DNA from: DASYCK01 sp036500205
Lineage (GTDB): Bacteria; Myxococcota_A; Polyangia; Fen-1088
Length of the DNA: 29,512 nucleotides
Direction: 5' to 3'
Assembly: GCA_036500205.1 (NCBI GenBank)
Contig: DASYCK010000065.1
Span: 1-29,512, forward strand
This document shows, one piece after another, positions 7,993 to 15,709 of the stretch (position 1 is its first letter; each line of letters opens with the position of its first letter). The notes under the pieces were generated by a model that made no database searches, had not been told where the DNA came from, and worked only from the letters and a program-made list of their open reading frames with translations. A program made the translations under genes and the position numbers.

Positions 7993-9111
7993 ATGACGAA
8001 TTCCCCTGATTCCGTCGGCGGTGCCGACGCCCCTTCGGCGACCGCGAACACCTTCGCCGTCATCCTGGCGGGCGGCGGTGGAACCCGCCTGTGGCCGGCC
8101 AGCCGGCGCAAGCGCCCGAAACAGCTCTTGCACCTGGGGGGCGGAGAGTCGCTGCTGGAGGCCGCCGTCCGGCGCGCCCGCGCGCTGTTCGGCGAGGGGC
8201 GCACGTTGATCGTGACGGCGGCCGATCAGGAAGCCCAGATTCGCCACGAGCTGCCGGACGTTCCCGGCGAGGACATCGTCGTCGAGCCCGAGCCGCGAAA
8301 CACCGCGGCCGCCGTCGGGCTGGGGGCCGTGGTGGCGCAGCGCCGGCTGGGCCCCGGGGCGCTGCTGGCGGTGCTGCCGGCCGATCCTCACATCGGCGAC
8401 GAGGCGGCGTTCGCCGCGGCGGTGCGCACGGCGCTGAGCCACGCGGCGCAATCGATCGTCACCATCGGCCTGCGCCCCACCCATGCGGAGACGGGTTTCG
8501 GTTACATCCACCTCGGCGCCGCCGTCGGGACGTCCACCGACACCTTCGCCGTCCAGGCGTTCGTCGAGAAGCCGACGCGGGCCCTGGCCGAGTCCTACGT
8601 CGCCTCCGGCGCCTACCTGTGGAACTCGGGGATGTTCTTCCTCAGCGCGGGGCGGATGCTCGATGAGGCGCGCCGCCACCTGCCAGCGCTGGGCGCCGCG
8701 CTCGACGAGCTGGTGACGGCCAAGGACTTCCAGGCCGTCGTGCAAGCACGCTACGGCAGCGTACCGAAGATCTCGATCGATCACGGCATCATGGAGAAGG
8801 CCTCCTCGGGCATGCGCGTCGTCTCGGCCGACTTCGGGTGGAACGACGTGGGGAGCTGGGCCGCGTTGCCCAGCATCCGGCCCCTCGACGGCGACGGAAA
8901 CGTCGTCATCGGAGACGCCACGGTCGACTCGACGAGCGGCAGCGTCATCGTGACGGAGCCCGGCGCGCCATTCGTGGGCGTGGTCGGCGTCAAGGACCTC
9001 ATCATCATCGCCACCGCCGACGCCATCCTGGTCGCCCACAAGGACAACGCCCAGGACGTGCGCCGCATCGTCGACGCCGCCGCCGCGCTGGGCCGAAAGG
9101 ATCTGCTGTGA
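7993..9111 (+). CDS. manC: Mannose-1-phosphate guanylyltransferase
   Basis: Converts mannose-1-phosphate and GTP to GDP-mannose, the donor for mannosylated polysaccharides and the precursor of GDP-fucose and related sugars. The 372-residue protein opens with a non-conserved tail, then the nucleotidyltransferase signature VILAGGGGTRLWPASR (about residues 23-38) followed by RPKQLL. Further family blocks are VEPEPRNTAAAVGLGAV, VLPADPHI, the sugar-binding FVEKPT and the C-terminal FGWNDVGSW. It lacks the C-terminal phosphomannose isomerase cupin domain found in bifunctional AlgA/ManC proteins, so a separate isomerase must exist elsewhere. There is no good ribosome binding site before the ATG. The stop overlaps the GTG of the next gene (GTGA), a phosphomannomutase-type enzyme providing the previous pathway step. 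The gene pair strongly supports the GDP-mannose assignment over other NDP-sugar pyrophosphorylases. Confidence 0.93.
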   Translation: MTNSPDSVGGADAPSATANTFAVILAGGGGTRLWPASRRKRPKQLLHLGGGESLLEAAVRRARALFGEGRTLIVTAADQEAQIRHELPDVPGEDIVVEPEPRNTAAAVGLGAVVAQRRLGPGALLAVLPADPHIGDEAAFAAAVRTALSHAAQSIVTIGLRPTHAETGFGYIHLGAAVGTSTDTFAVQAFVEKPTRALAESYVASGAYLWNSGMFFLSAGRMLDEARRHLPALGAALDELVTAKDFQAVVQARYGSVPKISIDHGIMEKASSGMRVVSADFGWNDVGSWAALPSIRPLDGDGNVVIGDATVDSTSGSVIVTEPGAPFVGVVGVKDLIIIATADAILVAHKDNAQDVRRIVDAAAALGRKDLL

Positions 9112-10493
9112 ACCCTCGCGTGTTTCGGGAGTACGACATCCGCGGCGACGCCGAGCGCGACTTCCCCGACGACTTCGTCACCGACCTGGGCCGCGCCATC
9201 GGGACGGCGCTCGCGGACGACGGCGCCCGCACCATCACCCTGGGCCGCGATTGCCGGCTGTCGTCGCCGCGCATTCACGCGGCCCTGCGCGCCGGCATCC
9301 TGTCGACGGGGCTCGACATCATCGACGTCGGCATCCTGCACAGCCCCGGTCTGTATTTTTCGGTGTTTCATCTGAACGTCGACGGCGGCGTCATGGTGAC
9401 GGCCAGCCACAATCCGTCCGAGGACAACGGCTTCAAGATCGTCCAGGGCCGCAGCACCATTCATGGCGCCGCCATCCAGCGGCTGCGTACCATCATCGAG
9501 GGCGGGAAGTTCCGGGTCGCCGAGCGCCCGGGCACCGTGCGCGACCATCAGATCCTCGCCGACTACGTGGCGACCATCGTCGACAACGTCAAGCTGGGCG
9601 GACGTCGGTTCAAGGTCGTGGTCGACGGCGGCAACGGCACGGGCGGGCTGTCGATCCTGCCTGTCCTGAAACAGCTGGGCGTCGAGCTCGAAGCGCTCTA
9701 CTGCGACGCTGACGGTCGGTTCCCCAATCATCATCCCGACCCCACCGTCCCCGAGAATCTCGCCGACCTGCAGGCGCGCGTGCTGGCATCGGGCGCCGAG
9801 CTGGGGATCGCGCTCGACGGCGACGCCGATCGCATCGGCGCCGTCGACGGCAAGGGGCGCATCATCTGGGGCGATCAGCTGTTGATGCTGTTCGCGCGGG
9901 AGATCCTGGCGCGGCGCCCGGGTGCCACCTTCGTCAGCGAGGTGAAGTGCAGCCAGGCGATGTACGACGAGATCGAACGCATGGGGGGTCGCGCCATCAT
10001 GTGGAAGGTCGGCCACTCGCTGATCAAGGTGAAGATGAAAGAGGAGCAGGCGGCGCTGGCCGGCGAGATGTCGGGGCACATGTTCTTCGCCGATCGCTGG
10101 TTCGGCTTCGATGACGCCGTCTACGCCGGGATCCGCCTGGTCGAGCTGCTGACCCAGTCGCCCCAGACCCTGGCCGAGCTGTACGACACGCTGCCCGTCC
10201 TCCACAACACGCCCGAGATCCGCATGCACTGCCCGGACGACATCAAGTTCGAGGTGGTACGGCGCGCGGTGGCCGAGTTCCGCGCCAGCCATCCCGTGAT
10301 CGACATCGACGGCGCGCGCGTCACGTTCCCCGGTGGCTGGGGGTTGGTGCGCGCCTCGAACACCGGGCCGGTCCTGGTGCTCCGCTTCGAGGCGGACACC
10401 CCGGCGCGCCTGCACGACATCCAGACGCTCGTCGAGACCCGGCTGGCCGTCCTGATCGATGACGTCCGAAAGGCCGCAACCGCGCATGTCTGA
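9108..10493 (+). CDS. manB: Phosphomannomutase / phosphoglucomutase
   Basis: An alpha-D-phosphohexomutase of 461 residues, normal for the AlgC/ManB type, interconverting mannose-6-phosphate and mannose-1-phosphate, often also the glucose phosphates. The phosphoserine loop is TASHNPSEDNGFK with S100 as the catalytic serine; the magnesium loop is LDGDADRIG; the sugar-binding loop is GEMSGHMFF; and the C-terminal phosphate-binding loop is RASNTGPVLVLRFEA. All four active-site blocks are intact. The GTG start overlaps the manC stop and is followed at once by RVFREYDIRG, the usual family beginning. The next gene starts 8 nt before this stop. Pairing with manC makes mannose the likely main substrate, but relaxed glucose/mannose specificity is common, so the symbol is by function rather than by certain orthology. 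Confidence 0.92.
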   Translation: MNPRVFREYDIRGDAERDFPDDFVTDLGRAIGTALADDGARTITLGRDCRLSSPRIHAALRAGILSTGLDIIDVGILHSPGLYFSVFHLNVDGGVMVTASHNPSEDNGFKIVQGRSTIHGAAIQRLRTIIEGGKFRVAERPGTVRDHQILADYVATIVDNVKLGGRRFKVVVDGGNGTGGLSILPVLKQLGVELEALYCDADGRFPNHHPDPTVPENLADLQARVLASGAELGIALDGDADRIGAVDGKGRIIWGDQLLMLFAREILARRPGATFVSEVKCSQAMYDEIERMGGRAIMWKVGHSLIKVKMKEEQAALAGEMSGHMFFADRWFGFDDAVYAGIRLVELLTQSPQTLAELYDTLPVLHNTPEIRMHCPDDIKFEVVRRAVAEFRASHPVIDIDGARVTFPGGWGLVRASNTGPVLVLRFEADTPARLHDIQTLVETRLAVLIDDVRKAATAHV

Positions 10494-11325
10494 CCAGCAG
10501 GATTTCGCCGCCGACCTGCTGGCGGAGGTTCCGCTGTTTCAGCTGCTCAGCGACGAGGAGCGCCATCTCCTCGCCGCCGAGCTGGACATCGTCCGCTACA
10601 GCGTGGGCGAGACCGTCTTCAACACCGGCGATCCGGGCGACTCGATGTACGTCATTCGCAAGGGCGAGGTCGAGGTCTTTTTCAAGGACGACACGGGCGA
10701 GCGGATCGCCCTCGAGACGGCGGGTACGGGCGATTTCTTCGGCGAGCTGTCGCTGCTGGACAGCGGACCGCGAACGGCGTCGGTGATCGTGACGCGCGAC
10801 CTCGAGGCGCTGCACGTCGATCGGGACGATCTGGATCACCTGCTGAAGCTGCAGCCGGGCGCCGCCATGGAGCTGCTGGCGGCCATGGGCCGGCGCACCC
10901 GGGTGACGGCGGAGCTGCTGCGCCACACCGCCTCGCGGAACGTCAACCAGGCCGCCAAGGACATGCGCACCACGATCCAGCGCGCCGCCGACGCCATCGC
11001 CGCCTGGAGCGGCAGCATCGTCTTCCTGATGCTGCACTGCCTGGCCTTCGCGGGCTGGATCGTGGTCAACATGGGCCTGATTCCCAGCTTCCCCGTGTTC
11101 GATCCCTACCCGTTCGGGTTGCTGACGATGGCCGTCTCCCTGGAGGCCATCATCCTGTCGGTCTTCGTTCTGCTCAGTCAGAACCGTCAGGTGGCCAAGG
11201 ACCGCGTCCGCAGCGACATCGAGTACGAGGTGAACCTGAAGGCCGAGCTGGAGATCGCGCACCTGCACGAGAAGATCGATCGCATGGGCTCGGAGCTGCT
11301 GGCGCGCCTGGGGAAGCCGAAGTAA
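10486..11325 (+). CDS. Cyclic-nucleotide-binding domain fused to DUF1003 membrane domain
   Basis: A 279-residue two-domain protein. Residues about 12-130 form a CNBD/Crp-like beta barrel: GETVFNTGDPGDSMYVIRKG, then the phosphate-binding cassette region GDFFGELSLLDSGPRTASV, which keeps the FGE-L and R-T-A pattern of cAMP/cGMP binders. The second half matches DUF1003: two hydrophobic segments (IVFLMLHCLAFAGWIVVNMG and LLTMAVSLEAIILSVFVLLS), the FDPYPFGLL block between them, and the QNRQVAKDRVRSDIEYEVNLKAE tail, ending in a likely coiled coil. It is therefore probably an inner-membrane protein whose state responds to a cyclic nucleotide. No DNA-binding helix-turn-helix or kinase is present. The ATG at 10486 overlaps the mutase stop by 8 nt; an in-frame ATG at 10459 would add nine residues inside that gene. 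Link to polysaccharide synthesis is suggested only by operon position. Confidence 0.85.
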   Translation: MSDQQDFAADLLAEVPLFQLLSDEERHLLAAELDIVRYSVGETVFNTGDPGDSMYVIRKGEVEVFFKDDTGERIALETAGTGDFFGELSLLDSGPRTASVIVTRDLEALHVDRDDLDHLLKLQPGAAMELLAAMGRRTRVTAELLRHTASRNVNQAAKDMRTTIQRAADAIAAWSGSIVFLMLHCLAFAGWIVVNMGLIPSFPVFDPYPFGLLTMAVSLEAIILSVFVLLSQNRQVAKDRVRSDIEYEVNLKAELEIAHLHEKIDRMGSELLARLGKPK

Positions 11326-11340
11326 CGGCAGGACGCTCGG

Positions 11341-12168
11341 CTAGCGATTCTCCGGGGCGGTCAGGCGCTGGAGATCGAACTGCACCGGACCGTATTCGCC
11401 CCCGTTCCAGAAGTCGAAGCGGAGACGGTTTCCGGTGGCATCGAGCACGACGTTCTTCAGCACGCCCTGATAACCCGATTCGTAGTACCCCGCGAGGGCC
11501 GTGCCGAAGATGATGTCGATCGTCCCGCCCACCTTCCCGGCGGTCGTGATCGAATCGATGGTGTACGTCTTCAGCGCCGAGTCATCGTCCGTTCCGTAAT
11601 AGAAGGCGACGCAGCACATGTTGGACGACCAGGTGCACCTGGCCGCGTAGCCGCCGTTCGCGGTGAACGACAGCCGGACCTCGTAGGTGGGAATCCACGG
11701 CGTGGTGACGAAGCCGCGCCAGTCGCCCGGCATGCCGCCGGTCACCCAGGCCAGATCGCCTTCCAGGGTTCGTGGCGTGGCGTCATCCCGCCAGGGAGCG
11801 AGGTCGTTCACGACGGGCGGAGGCGCGTCACAGATCGCCGGCCCCACGGCACCACCACCCGCGCCCCCGCCTGACGACGGGGGCGCAATCCCTCCGAATC
11901 CGCCGAGTCCACCCGGCGCTCCCGCCGCGCCACCCGGCGCTCCTGCCGCGCCACCCGGCGTGCCCACGCCCCCGACAGGGCCGCCGTGTCCGGTGCCATC
12001 GAACGGGTCGGGTATCTCGCCCAGATCGTGACAGGCGCCGAGCGAGGCCAGCCCCACCGCGAGCCACCCCGCGGCCGCCATCGCCCGCGCCCGAGAGAAG
12101 ACATTTCTGTCGCGATTCCGTCCCGCCGCCTTCGTACCCGCCACGAAGACATCGCGCTTTGTGTGCAT
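11341..12168 (-). CDS. Lipoprotein with Gly/Pro-rich linker and unknown C-terminal domain
   Basis: With the ATG at 12168 this is a 275-residue predicted lipoprotein: a basic N-terminus (MHTKRD and several Arg), a hydrophobic run AAAGWLAVGLASLGAC with the lipidated Cys46, then a Gly/Ala/Pro linker of about 70 residues containing GGAAGAP repeats. The last 150 residues look like a compact beta-rich domain with many aromatics (DWRGFVTTPWIPTYEVRLSF and RLRFDFWNGGEYGPVQFDL) and two or three cysteines. I do not recognise this domain. A TTG at 12198 and an ATG at 12189 are alternative starts; an ATG at 12081 would remove the basic N-region and is less likely. The start lies 39 nt after the prepilin peptidase stop on the same strand, so the two may be cotranscribed. 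Likely an outer-membrane or surface protein. Confidence 0.75.
   Translation of the reverse strand: MHTKRDVFVAGTKAAGRNRDRNVFSRARAMAAAGWLAVGLASLGACHDLGEIPDPFDGTGHGGPVGGVGTPGGAAGAPGGAAGAPGGLGGFGGIAPPSSGGGAGGGAVGPAICDAPPPVVNDLAPWRDDATPRTLEGDLAWVTGGMPGDWRGFVTTPWIPTYEVRLSFTANGGYAARCTWSSNMCCVAFYYGTDDDSALKTYTIDSITTAGKVGGTIDIIFGTALAGYYESGYQGVLKNVVLDATGNRLRFDFWNGGEYGPVQFDLQRLTAPENR
11909..11960. repeat. Two and a half 21-bp coding repeats
   Basis: Units ccacccggcgctcccgccgc g (11909-11929 and 11930-11950, one base different) and a partial third (11951-11960) encode the GGAAGAP linker of the minus-strand lipoprotein. The repeat is in frame and short, like the linkers of the other two repeat-rich lipoproteins in this window. 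Confidence 0.75.
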
Positions 12169-12207
12169 GCCGGGCGAGCGTAGCATCGACGATGCCAACC
12201 GGCCTGG

Positions 12208-13047
12208 TCACCCCGAAGGAATGAGCATGGCCCAGATCGACGGGCCGGCGAACAGGTAGACCAGCGCCCCCAGGGCCAGAAACGGCCCGAAAGGGACCTG
12301 GATCTTACCGAGCGCCACGGCCTCGCCGCGCTTGCGCGACAGCAGCAGCAGCGGGATGGCGATCAGGCTGCCCACCACCGAGGCGGCGAACAGCACCACC
12401 GGGATCGACCGCCAGCCCATGACCGCACCGATCATCGCCAGCAGCTTCCCGTCGCCGAGCCCCAGGCCCTCGCGGTGAAGCACGTAATAGTAGAAATCGG
12501 CGATGAGACGCACCACCAGATACCCGACGGCGACGCCGATGGCGCGCTCGGTCCAGGGGACGTCGTGGGCCGCGAACGCCGCCGCGAAGAACAGCACCGT
12601 CCCCGGGATGGTGATGACGTCGGGGAGCCGCTTGGTGTCGAGGTCGATGAACGCCAGCACCACCAGCGCGCCCGCCCAGGCGAAGTACAGCGCGAAGCGC
12701 CCCAGCCGCACGGCGGTGATCTCCGCCGAGTCGGCGCCCGCGAACTTCCAGAAGATGGCGGCCGCCAGCAGCGCCATCAAGGCCTCGACCAGCGGATAAC
12801 GCACCGAGAAGTGCGCGCCGCAGGTCCGACAGCGCCCGCGGAGCCACAGGTATGACAGCACCGGGACGTTGTCCCAGGCGCGCACCGGCGTGCCGCAGGA
12901 CATGCAGCGTGATGCCGGACGGACGATCGACTCGCCGCGCGGCAGCCGCGCGATCACGACGTTGAAGAAGCTCCCCCACACGGCCCCCCACACCGCCGCC
13001 ACGACCACCGCCCCCGGGGTCGACAGAAAGTCGGTGATGAGCTCCAC
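12208..13047 (-). CDS. pilD: Prepilin peptidase / N-methyltransferase, type IV leader peptidase family
   Basis: An A24-family aspartic membrane peptidase of 279 residues that cleaves and N-methylates type IV pilin and type II secretion pseudopilin precursors at the inner membrane. The N-terminal part has WGSFFNVVIARLPRGESIV and the CxxC...CxxC cytoplasmic zinc loop (C48, C51, C73, C76), the module tied to methyltransferase activity. Catalytic aspartates are in FIDLDTKRLPD (about D135/D137) and in GLGDGKLL (D199). Some seven to eight hydrophobic segments follow. The GTG start has a GAAGGGG ribosome binding site about 6 nt upstream. It is divergent from the lipoprotein operon at 13222 and followed by a lipoprotein gene on its own strand. 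No pilin or secretion genes lie nearby, so it probably serves systems encoded elsewhere. pilD is the usual symbol; gspO is an equivalent. Confidence 0.95.
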   Translation of the reverse strand: MELITDFLSTPGAVVVAAVWGAVWGSFFNVVIARLPRGESIVRPASRCMSCGTPVRAWDNVPVLSYLWLRGRCRTCGAHFSVRYPLVEALMALLAAAIFWKFAGADSAEITAVRLGRFALYFAWAGALVVLAFIDLDTKRLPDVITIPGTVLFFAAAFAAHDVPWTERAIGVAVGYLVVRLIADFYYYVLHREGLGLGDGKLLAMIGAVMGWRSIPVVLFAASVVGSLIAIPLLLLSRKRGEAVALGKIQVPFGPFLALGALVYLFAGPSIWAMLIPSG

Positions 13048-13066
13048 CTATCGCCCCTTCGGCGCC

Positions 13067-13181
13067 GTGAGGGGGTGTCCCCCCTCACGAGCTCCCCCCG
13101 TGGGCCGTCGAGGCCGTCGCGGCTGAGCCGCGCCTCCCGATGCTTGGACCCGGGCGCGTTGCGCCCTCCGGCGTCCGGGTC
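13067..13181. repeat. Cluster of three perfect hairpins in the pilD/lipoprotein divergent gap
   Basis: Within 115 nt there are three inverted repeats: GTGAGGGGG with CCCCCTCAC (13067-13088, loop TGTC); CGCGGC-TGA-GCCGCG (13118-13132); and a compound one in which GACCCGG at 13147-13153 pairs with CCGGGTC at 13175-13181 around an inner GGGCGC-GTT-GCGCCC (13152-13166). Both flanking genes point away, so these are not simple gene-end terminators. The arrangement resembles an intergenic repeat of the REP/BIME kind, or structured 5' leaders. No promoter is evident within it. Confidence 0.55.
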
Positions 13182-13221
13182 GCCACCTGATCCTTTCCAT
13201 CGAGGAAGGCATCTGACGACA

Positions 13222-14154
13222 ATGTTAAGGTTCGGAAGCGTGTCTGCGAAACTTTTCGGAAATCGTCGGGCGGCTGCAGCACCTCGGGCGCTGCTGTTGC
13301 TGGCGATCTTCGGCACTCTGGGCGCTCTGGGCGCGGTGCCGGCCTGCCGTCAGAAGCGGGGCGTGCTGACCCCACCGGGGGTGGCGGTCGACGAGGCCCT
13401 GCAGAGCCATCGCTTCGCCGAGGGGTTCCGGAAGCTGGGGCGCTCGCACCTGCGCAGCACGGTGCATTTCGCCGTCGGCATCGACGGCGGCGCGACCGAC
13501 AACGTCACCACCGAGACCGACGTCTGGATGGACGACAAGGGCAACTGGCGGCTCGTCGACCTGAACGACAAGGACGGCGGGCGCGAGGTGGTTCTTCACG
13601 GGCGCGAGCTGGCGATCGCGCTACGCTATGGACGCATGATACGGCGCCCCGCCGAGGACCCCGAGCCCCTGCGATTGCTGGCCCAAGGCGTGGGCGGCCC
13701 CTTCGCGGCGTGGGATCTGTTGCGTGACGTCGCCACCATCGACGACTTCGGCGGCGACACCCACGGCGGGCGGAAGGTGCACGTCTTCAAGCTGACGAAG
13801 GCGCCCCATCCTCCGGCGCCCGCGCCCATCGCCGACGGCGGCGACCGGCAGGCGTGGCGACGCACGGTGGTCGCAGAGAAGGTCGAAGGCACCGTGATGA
13901 TCGACGAACAGCTGGGGATCCCGCTGCTCGCCGAGATCCACGCCACGTACACCATGCGGCGCGGGGAAGGCGCCGGGACGCCGATGCACGGGGTGGTCGA
14001 CGCGCGGACGTCGATCGAGGAGATCGGCAGCAGCCCCGAGATCGCGGAGCCCGAGGCGGAGGACCTGGCGCCCCGACAGCGAACGATCCCCGACGAGCGC
14101 GCCATGCTGGGGGGACTGCCGCGCGCGCCGGCGCGGCCCCGAGGCGCGCCATGA
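13222..14154 (+). CDS. Predicted lipoprotein, function unknown
   Basis: A 310-residue protein with a lipoprotein-type signal: basic residues up to R22, a hydrophobic stretch ALLLLAIFGTLGALG, and VPAC ending at Cys42. Proline at -2 is an imperfect lipobox, so ordinary signal peptidase cleavage is possible. The mature part has alternating polar and hydrophobic segments such as TDVWMDDKGNWRLVDLNDKDGG and GREVVLHGRELAIALRYGRM, suggesting a beta-rich periplasmic domain of the LolA/outer-membrane carrier sort, but no family was recognised. The ATG at 13222 is chosen over upstream starts because GAGGAAGG sits about 12 nt before it and a signal peptide begins directly. The stop overlaps the next gene's ATG (ATGA), linking it to that gene and probably to rsfS-rlmH. 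Confidence 0.75.
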   Translation: MLRFGSVSAKLFGNRRAAAAPRALLLLAIFGTLGALGAVPACRQKRGVLTPPGVAVDEALQSHRFAEGFRKLGRSHLRSTVHFAVGIDGGATDNVTTETDVWMDDKGNWRLVDLNDKDGGREVVLHGRELAIALRYGRMIRRPAEDPEPLRLLAQGVGGPFAAWDLLRDVATIDDFGGDTHGGRKVHVFKLTKAPHPPAPAPIADGGDRQAWRRTVVAEKVEGTVMIDEQLGIPLLAEIHATYTMRRGEGAGTPMHGVVDARTSIEEIGSSPEIAEPEAEDLAPRQRTIPDERAMLGGLPRAPARPRGAP

Positions 14155-14996
14155 CCGACAATTCCCGCCCCGACAGCTCCGGCGAGGAGGCCGAGCTGAT
14201 CGCCTTCCCGGGCAAGCCGGCCGCGGGCCGGCGCGAGGACGGCGTCGCCATCGATCACCTCGACGGAAATCGGCCGCTCATCGTGCGCCGTTCGTTGCTG
14301 GCGTCGGCCGTGGGGGGACTGGTCCCGGTCCCCGTCATGGACGACTACCTGGCCGGCCGCGTGCGCGCAGGCATGCTGATCCAGCTCGCGGAGCGGCGCC
14401 GCGTCGACATCGTCCCCTCGTCGGCCGAGCTGCTGGCGGATCCGCGCGAGGGGACGGCCGCGCGCAACGCCACCATGACGGCGGCGACCTTGCTGGCGTT
14501 GAAGCTGGCCTGGCGGAAGTTCTTCGTGCTGCTGGCGGCCGGCCGCCGCGCCGAGGAGATGGCGACGACCTTCCAGGTGGGGACGCTGTTCGATCACTTC
14601 TGCGCGAAGCTGCACGTGGGCGCGGGGCTCGATCGCGAGACCTCGGCGCGCCTGCGGCTGGCGATGTTCGCGGCGATTCGCGACACCGAACGGGCGGCCC
14701 TGGTCGAGGCGTTCCGAGACGGCGGCCAGCTGCTGGGGCGATCGCTCGGCGAAGCGCCGGGGTGGATGTCGCGGCGCTTGCAGCGCGCGGCCGAGCTCTA
14801 CGTCGCCTCGGGGGGCCGCCCCGACGCCGCGCGCCCCGACAGCGAAGAGCCGCTCGATCCCGACGAGGCGCGCTGGGTGGATCGCGCCGCTTCGCGGGTC
14901 GAGGATCGGTTGGGACGGCTGGGCGGCGGCTACCTGCGCTCGCTGCTGGGGCGTTTCGAGGAGCGCTGGAACAGCGACCAAACTCTGATACGATGA
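14151..14996 (+). CDS. Uncharacterised 281-residue protein
   Basis: I do not recognise a family with confidence. The protein begins with a polar, acidic stretch (about 1-45), then a hydrophobic segment RRSLLASAVGGLVPVPVMDDYLAG (about 45-65) resembling the glycine/proline-containing membrane-associating segment of DUF697- or EcsC-like proteins, then largely helical sequence rich in Arg, Ala and Leu. A second moderately hydrophobic stretch is LLALKLAWRKFFVLLAAG. No catalytic motif is seen. The ATG overlaps the stop of the upstream lipoprotein gene, and rsfS begins 37 nt after its stop. It is real by coding character and operon overlap; location is perhaps at the inner face of the membrane. Partnership with the upstream lipoprotein is inferred only from the overlap. 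Confidence 0.7.
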   Translation: MTDNSRPDSSGEEAELIAFPGKPAAGRREDGVAIDHLDGNRPLIVRRSLLASAVGGLVPVPVMDDYLAGRVRAGMLIQLAERRRVDIVPSSAELLADPREGTAARNATMTAATLLALKLAWRKFFVLLAAGRRAEEMATTFQVGTLFDHFCAKLHVGAGLDRETSARLRLAMFAAIRDTERAALVEAFRDGGQLLGRSLGEAPGWMSRRLQRAAELYVASGGRPDAARPDSEEPLDPDEARWVDRAASRVEDRLGRLGGGYLRSLLGRFEERWNSDQTLIR

Positions 14997-15033
14997 CCCG
15001 TCACCTGAACCGCCCCCGAACCCCCGAGAATCA

Positions 15034-15708
15034 TTGCCTTCCAAGACGAAAAAAACTCATCGCGCCAACCCAGCCCGTAGCAAGGCCAAGGTGACGTCGG
15101 CCGGATCGAAAAAGAAGACCGCGTCGGCCAGCCACAAGACCGACAGTCCCGATCGCAAGCGAACGCCTGGGAAGCTCGCGATCAAGCTCAAGGCGAAGCC
15201 GGAGCGCAACAGCAAGGTCGGTCTTTCTCGTACGCCTCGACGAACCCCGGGACGGATCGAGCCCCTGGCGGCGGCGCAGTCGGCGCAGGTCGACGGCCGC
15301 AAGGCGAAGCAGAACGCCGAATCGACGGAGATCGCGAAGGTCGCCATCGACGCGGCGCTGGACAAGAAGGCGCTGCTGCCCGTGCTGATCGACGTGTCGG
15401 CGATGGCGAGCTACACCGATTTCATCGCCATCGTGAGCGGCCGCAGCGATCGCCACGTCGACGCGATCGCCGAGGGCGTCTTGCAAGCCATGAAGGCGCG
15501 CGGGCGTACGTTGCTCGGGCAGGAGGGGACGGGCAGCGGGCGCTGGACCCTGCTCGACTTCGGCGACGTCGTCGTGCACGTGTTCTATCACCCGGTGCGC
15601 GAGTTCTACGATCTCGAGAGCCTCTGGGTGGACGCGCCGCGGTTGCCGCTGAAGATTCCGCCCGAGTCCGTCATGGCCCAGCCTGACGCGCTCTACGGGA
15701 ATCTTTGA
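15034..15708 (+). CDS. rsfS: Ribosomal silencing factor RsfS with basic N-terminal extension
   Basis: RsfS (Iojap/YbeB family) binds ribosomal protein uL14 and blocks subunit joining when nutrients are scarce. The family domain occupies about residues 99-205 of 224: YTDFIAIVSGRSDRHVDAIA and WTLLDFGDVVVHVFYHP followed by VREFYDLESLWVDAPRL. Typical members are about 105-130 residues; here about 95 extra N-terminal residues are strongly basic and low in hydrophobics (Lys/Arg/Ser/Thr/Pro), probably disordered. No ATG is available in frame between the preceding stop (14986-14988) and the domain; TTG at 15034 is the first canonical start and GTG at 15091 is an alternative. The stop is directly followed, one base later, by the apparent rlmH start, the usual rsfS-rlmH pairing. 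Confidence 0.93.
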   Translation: MPSKTKKTHRANPARSKAKVTSAGSKKKTASASHKTDSPDRKRTPGKLAIKLKAKPERNSKVGLSRTPRRTPGRIEPLAAAQSAQVDGRKAKQNAESTEIAKVAIDAALDKKALLPVLIDVSAMASYTDFIAIVSGRSDRHVDAIAEGVLQAMKARGRTLLGQEGTGSGRWTLLDFGDVVVHVFYHPVREFYDLESLWVDAPRLPLKIPPESVMAQPDALYGNL

Positions 15709-15709
15709 G

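Noticed and set aside
10459..10485. Earlier ATG for the CNBD-DUF1003 gene
   Set aside because: It would add nine residues deep inside the mutase gene; the ATG at 10486 gives the usual short overlap.
13626..15044. Long minus-strand open frame opposite the lipoprotein and unknown genes
   Set aside because: Composition is Arg/Gln/His-rich shadow; the plus-strand genes have a signal peptide, a ribosome binding site and ATGA coupling.
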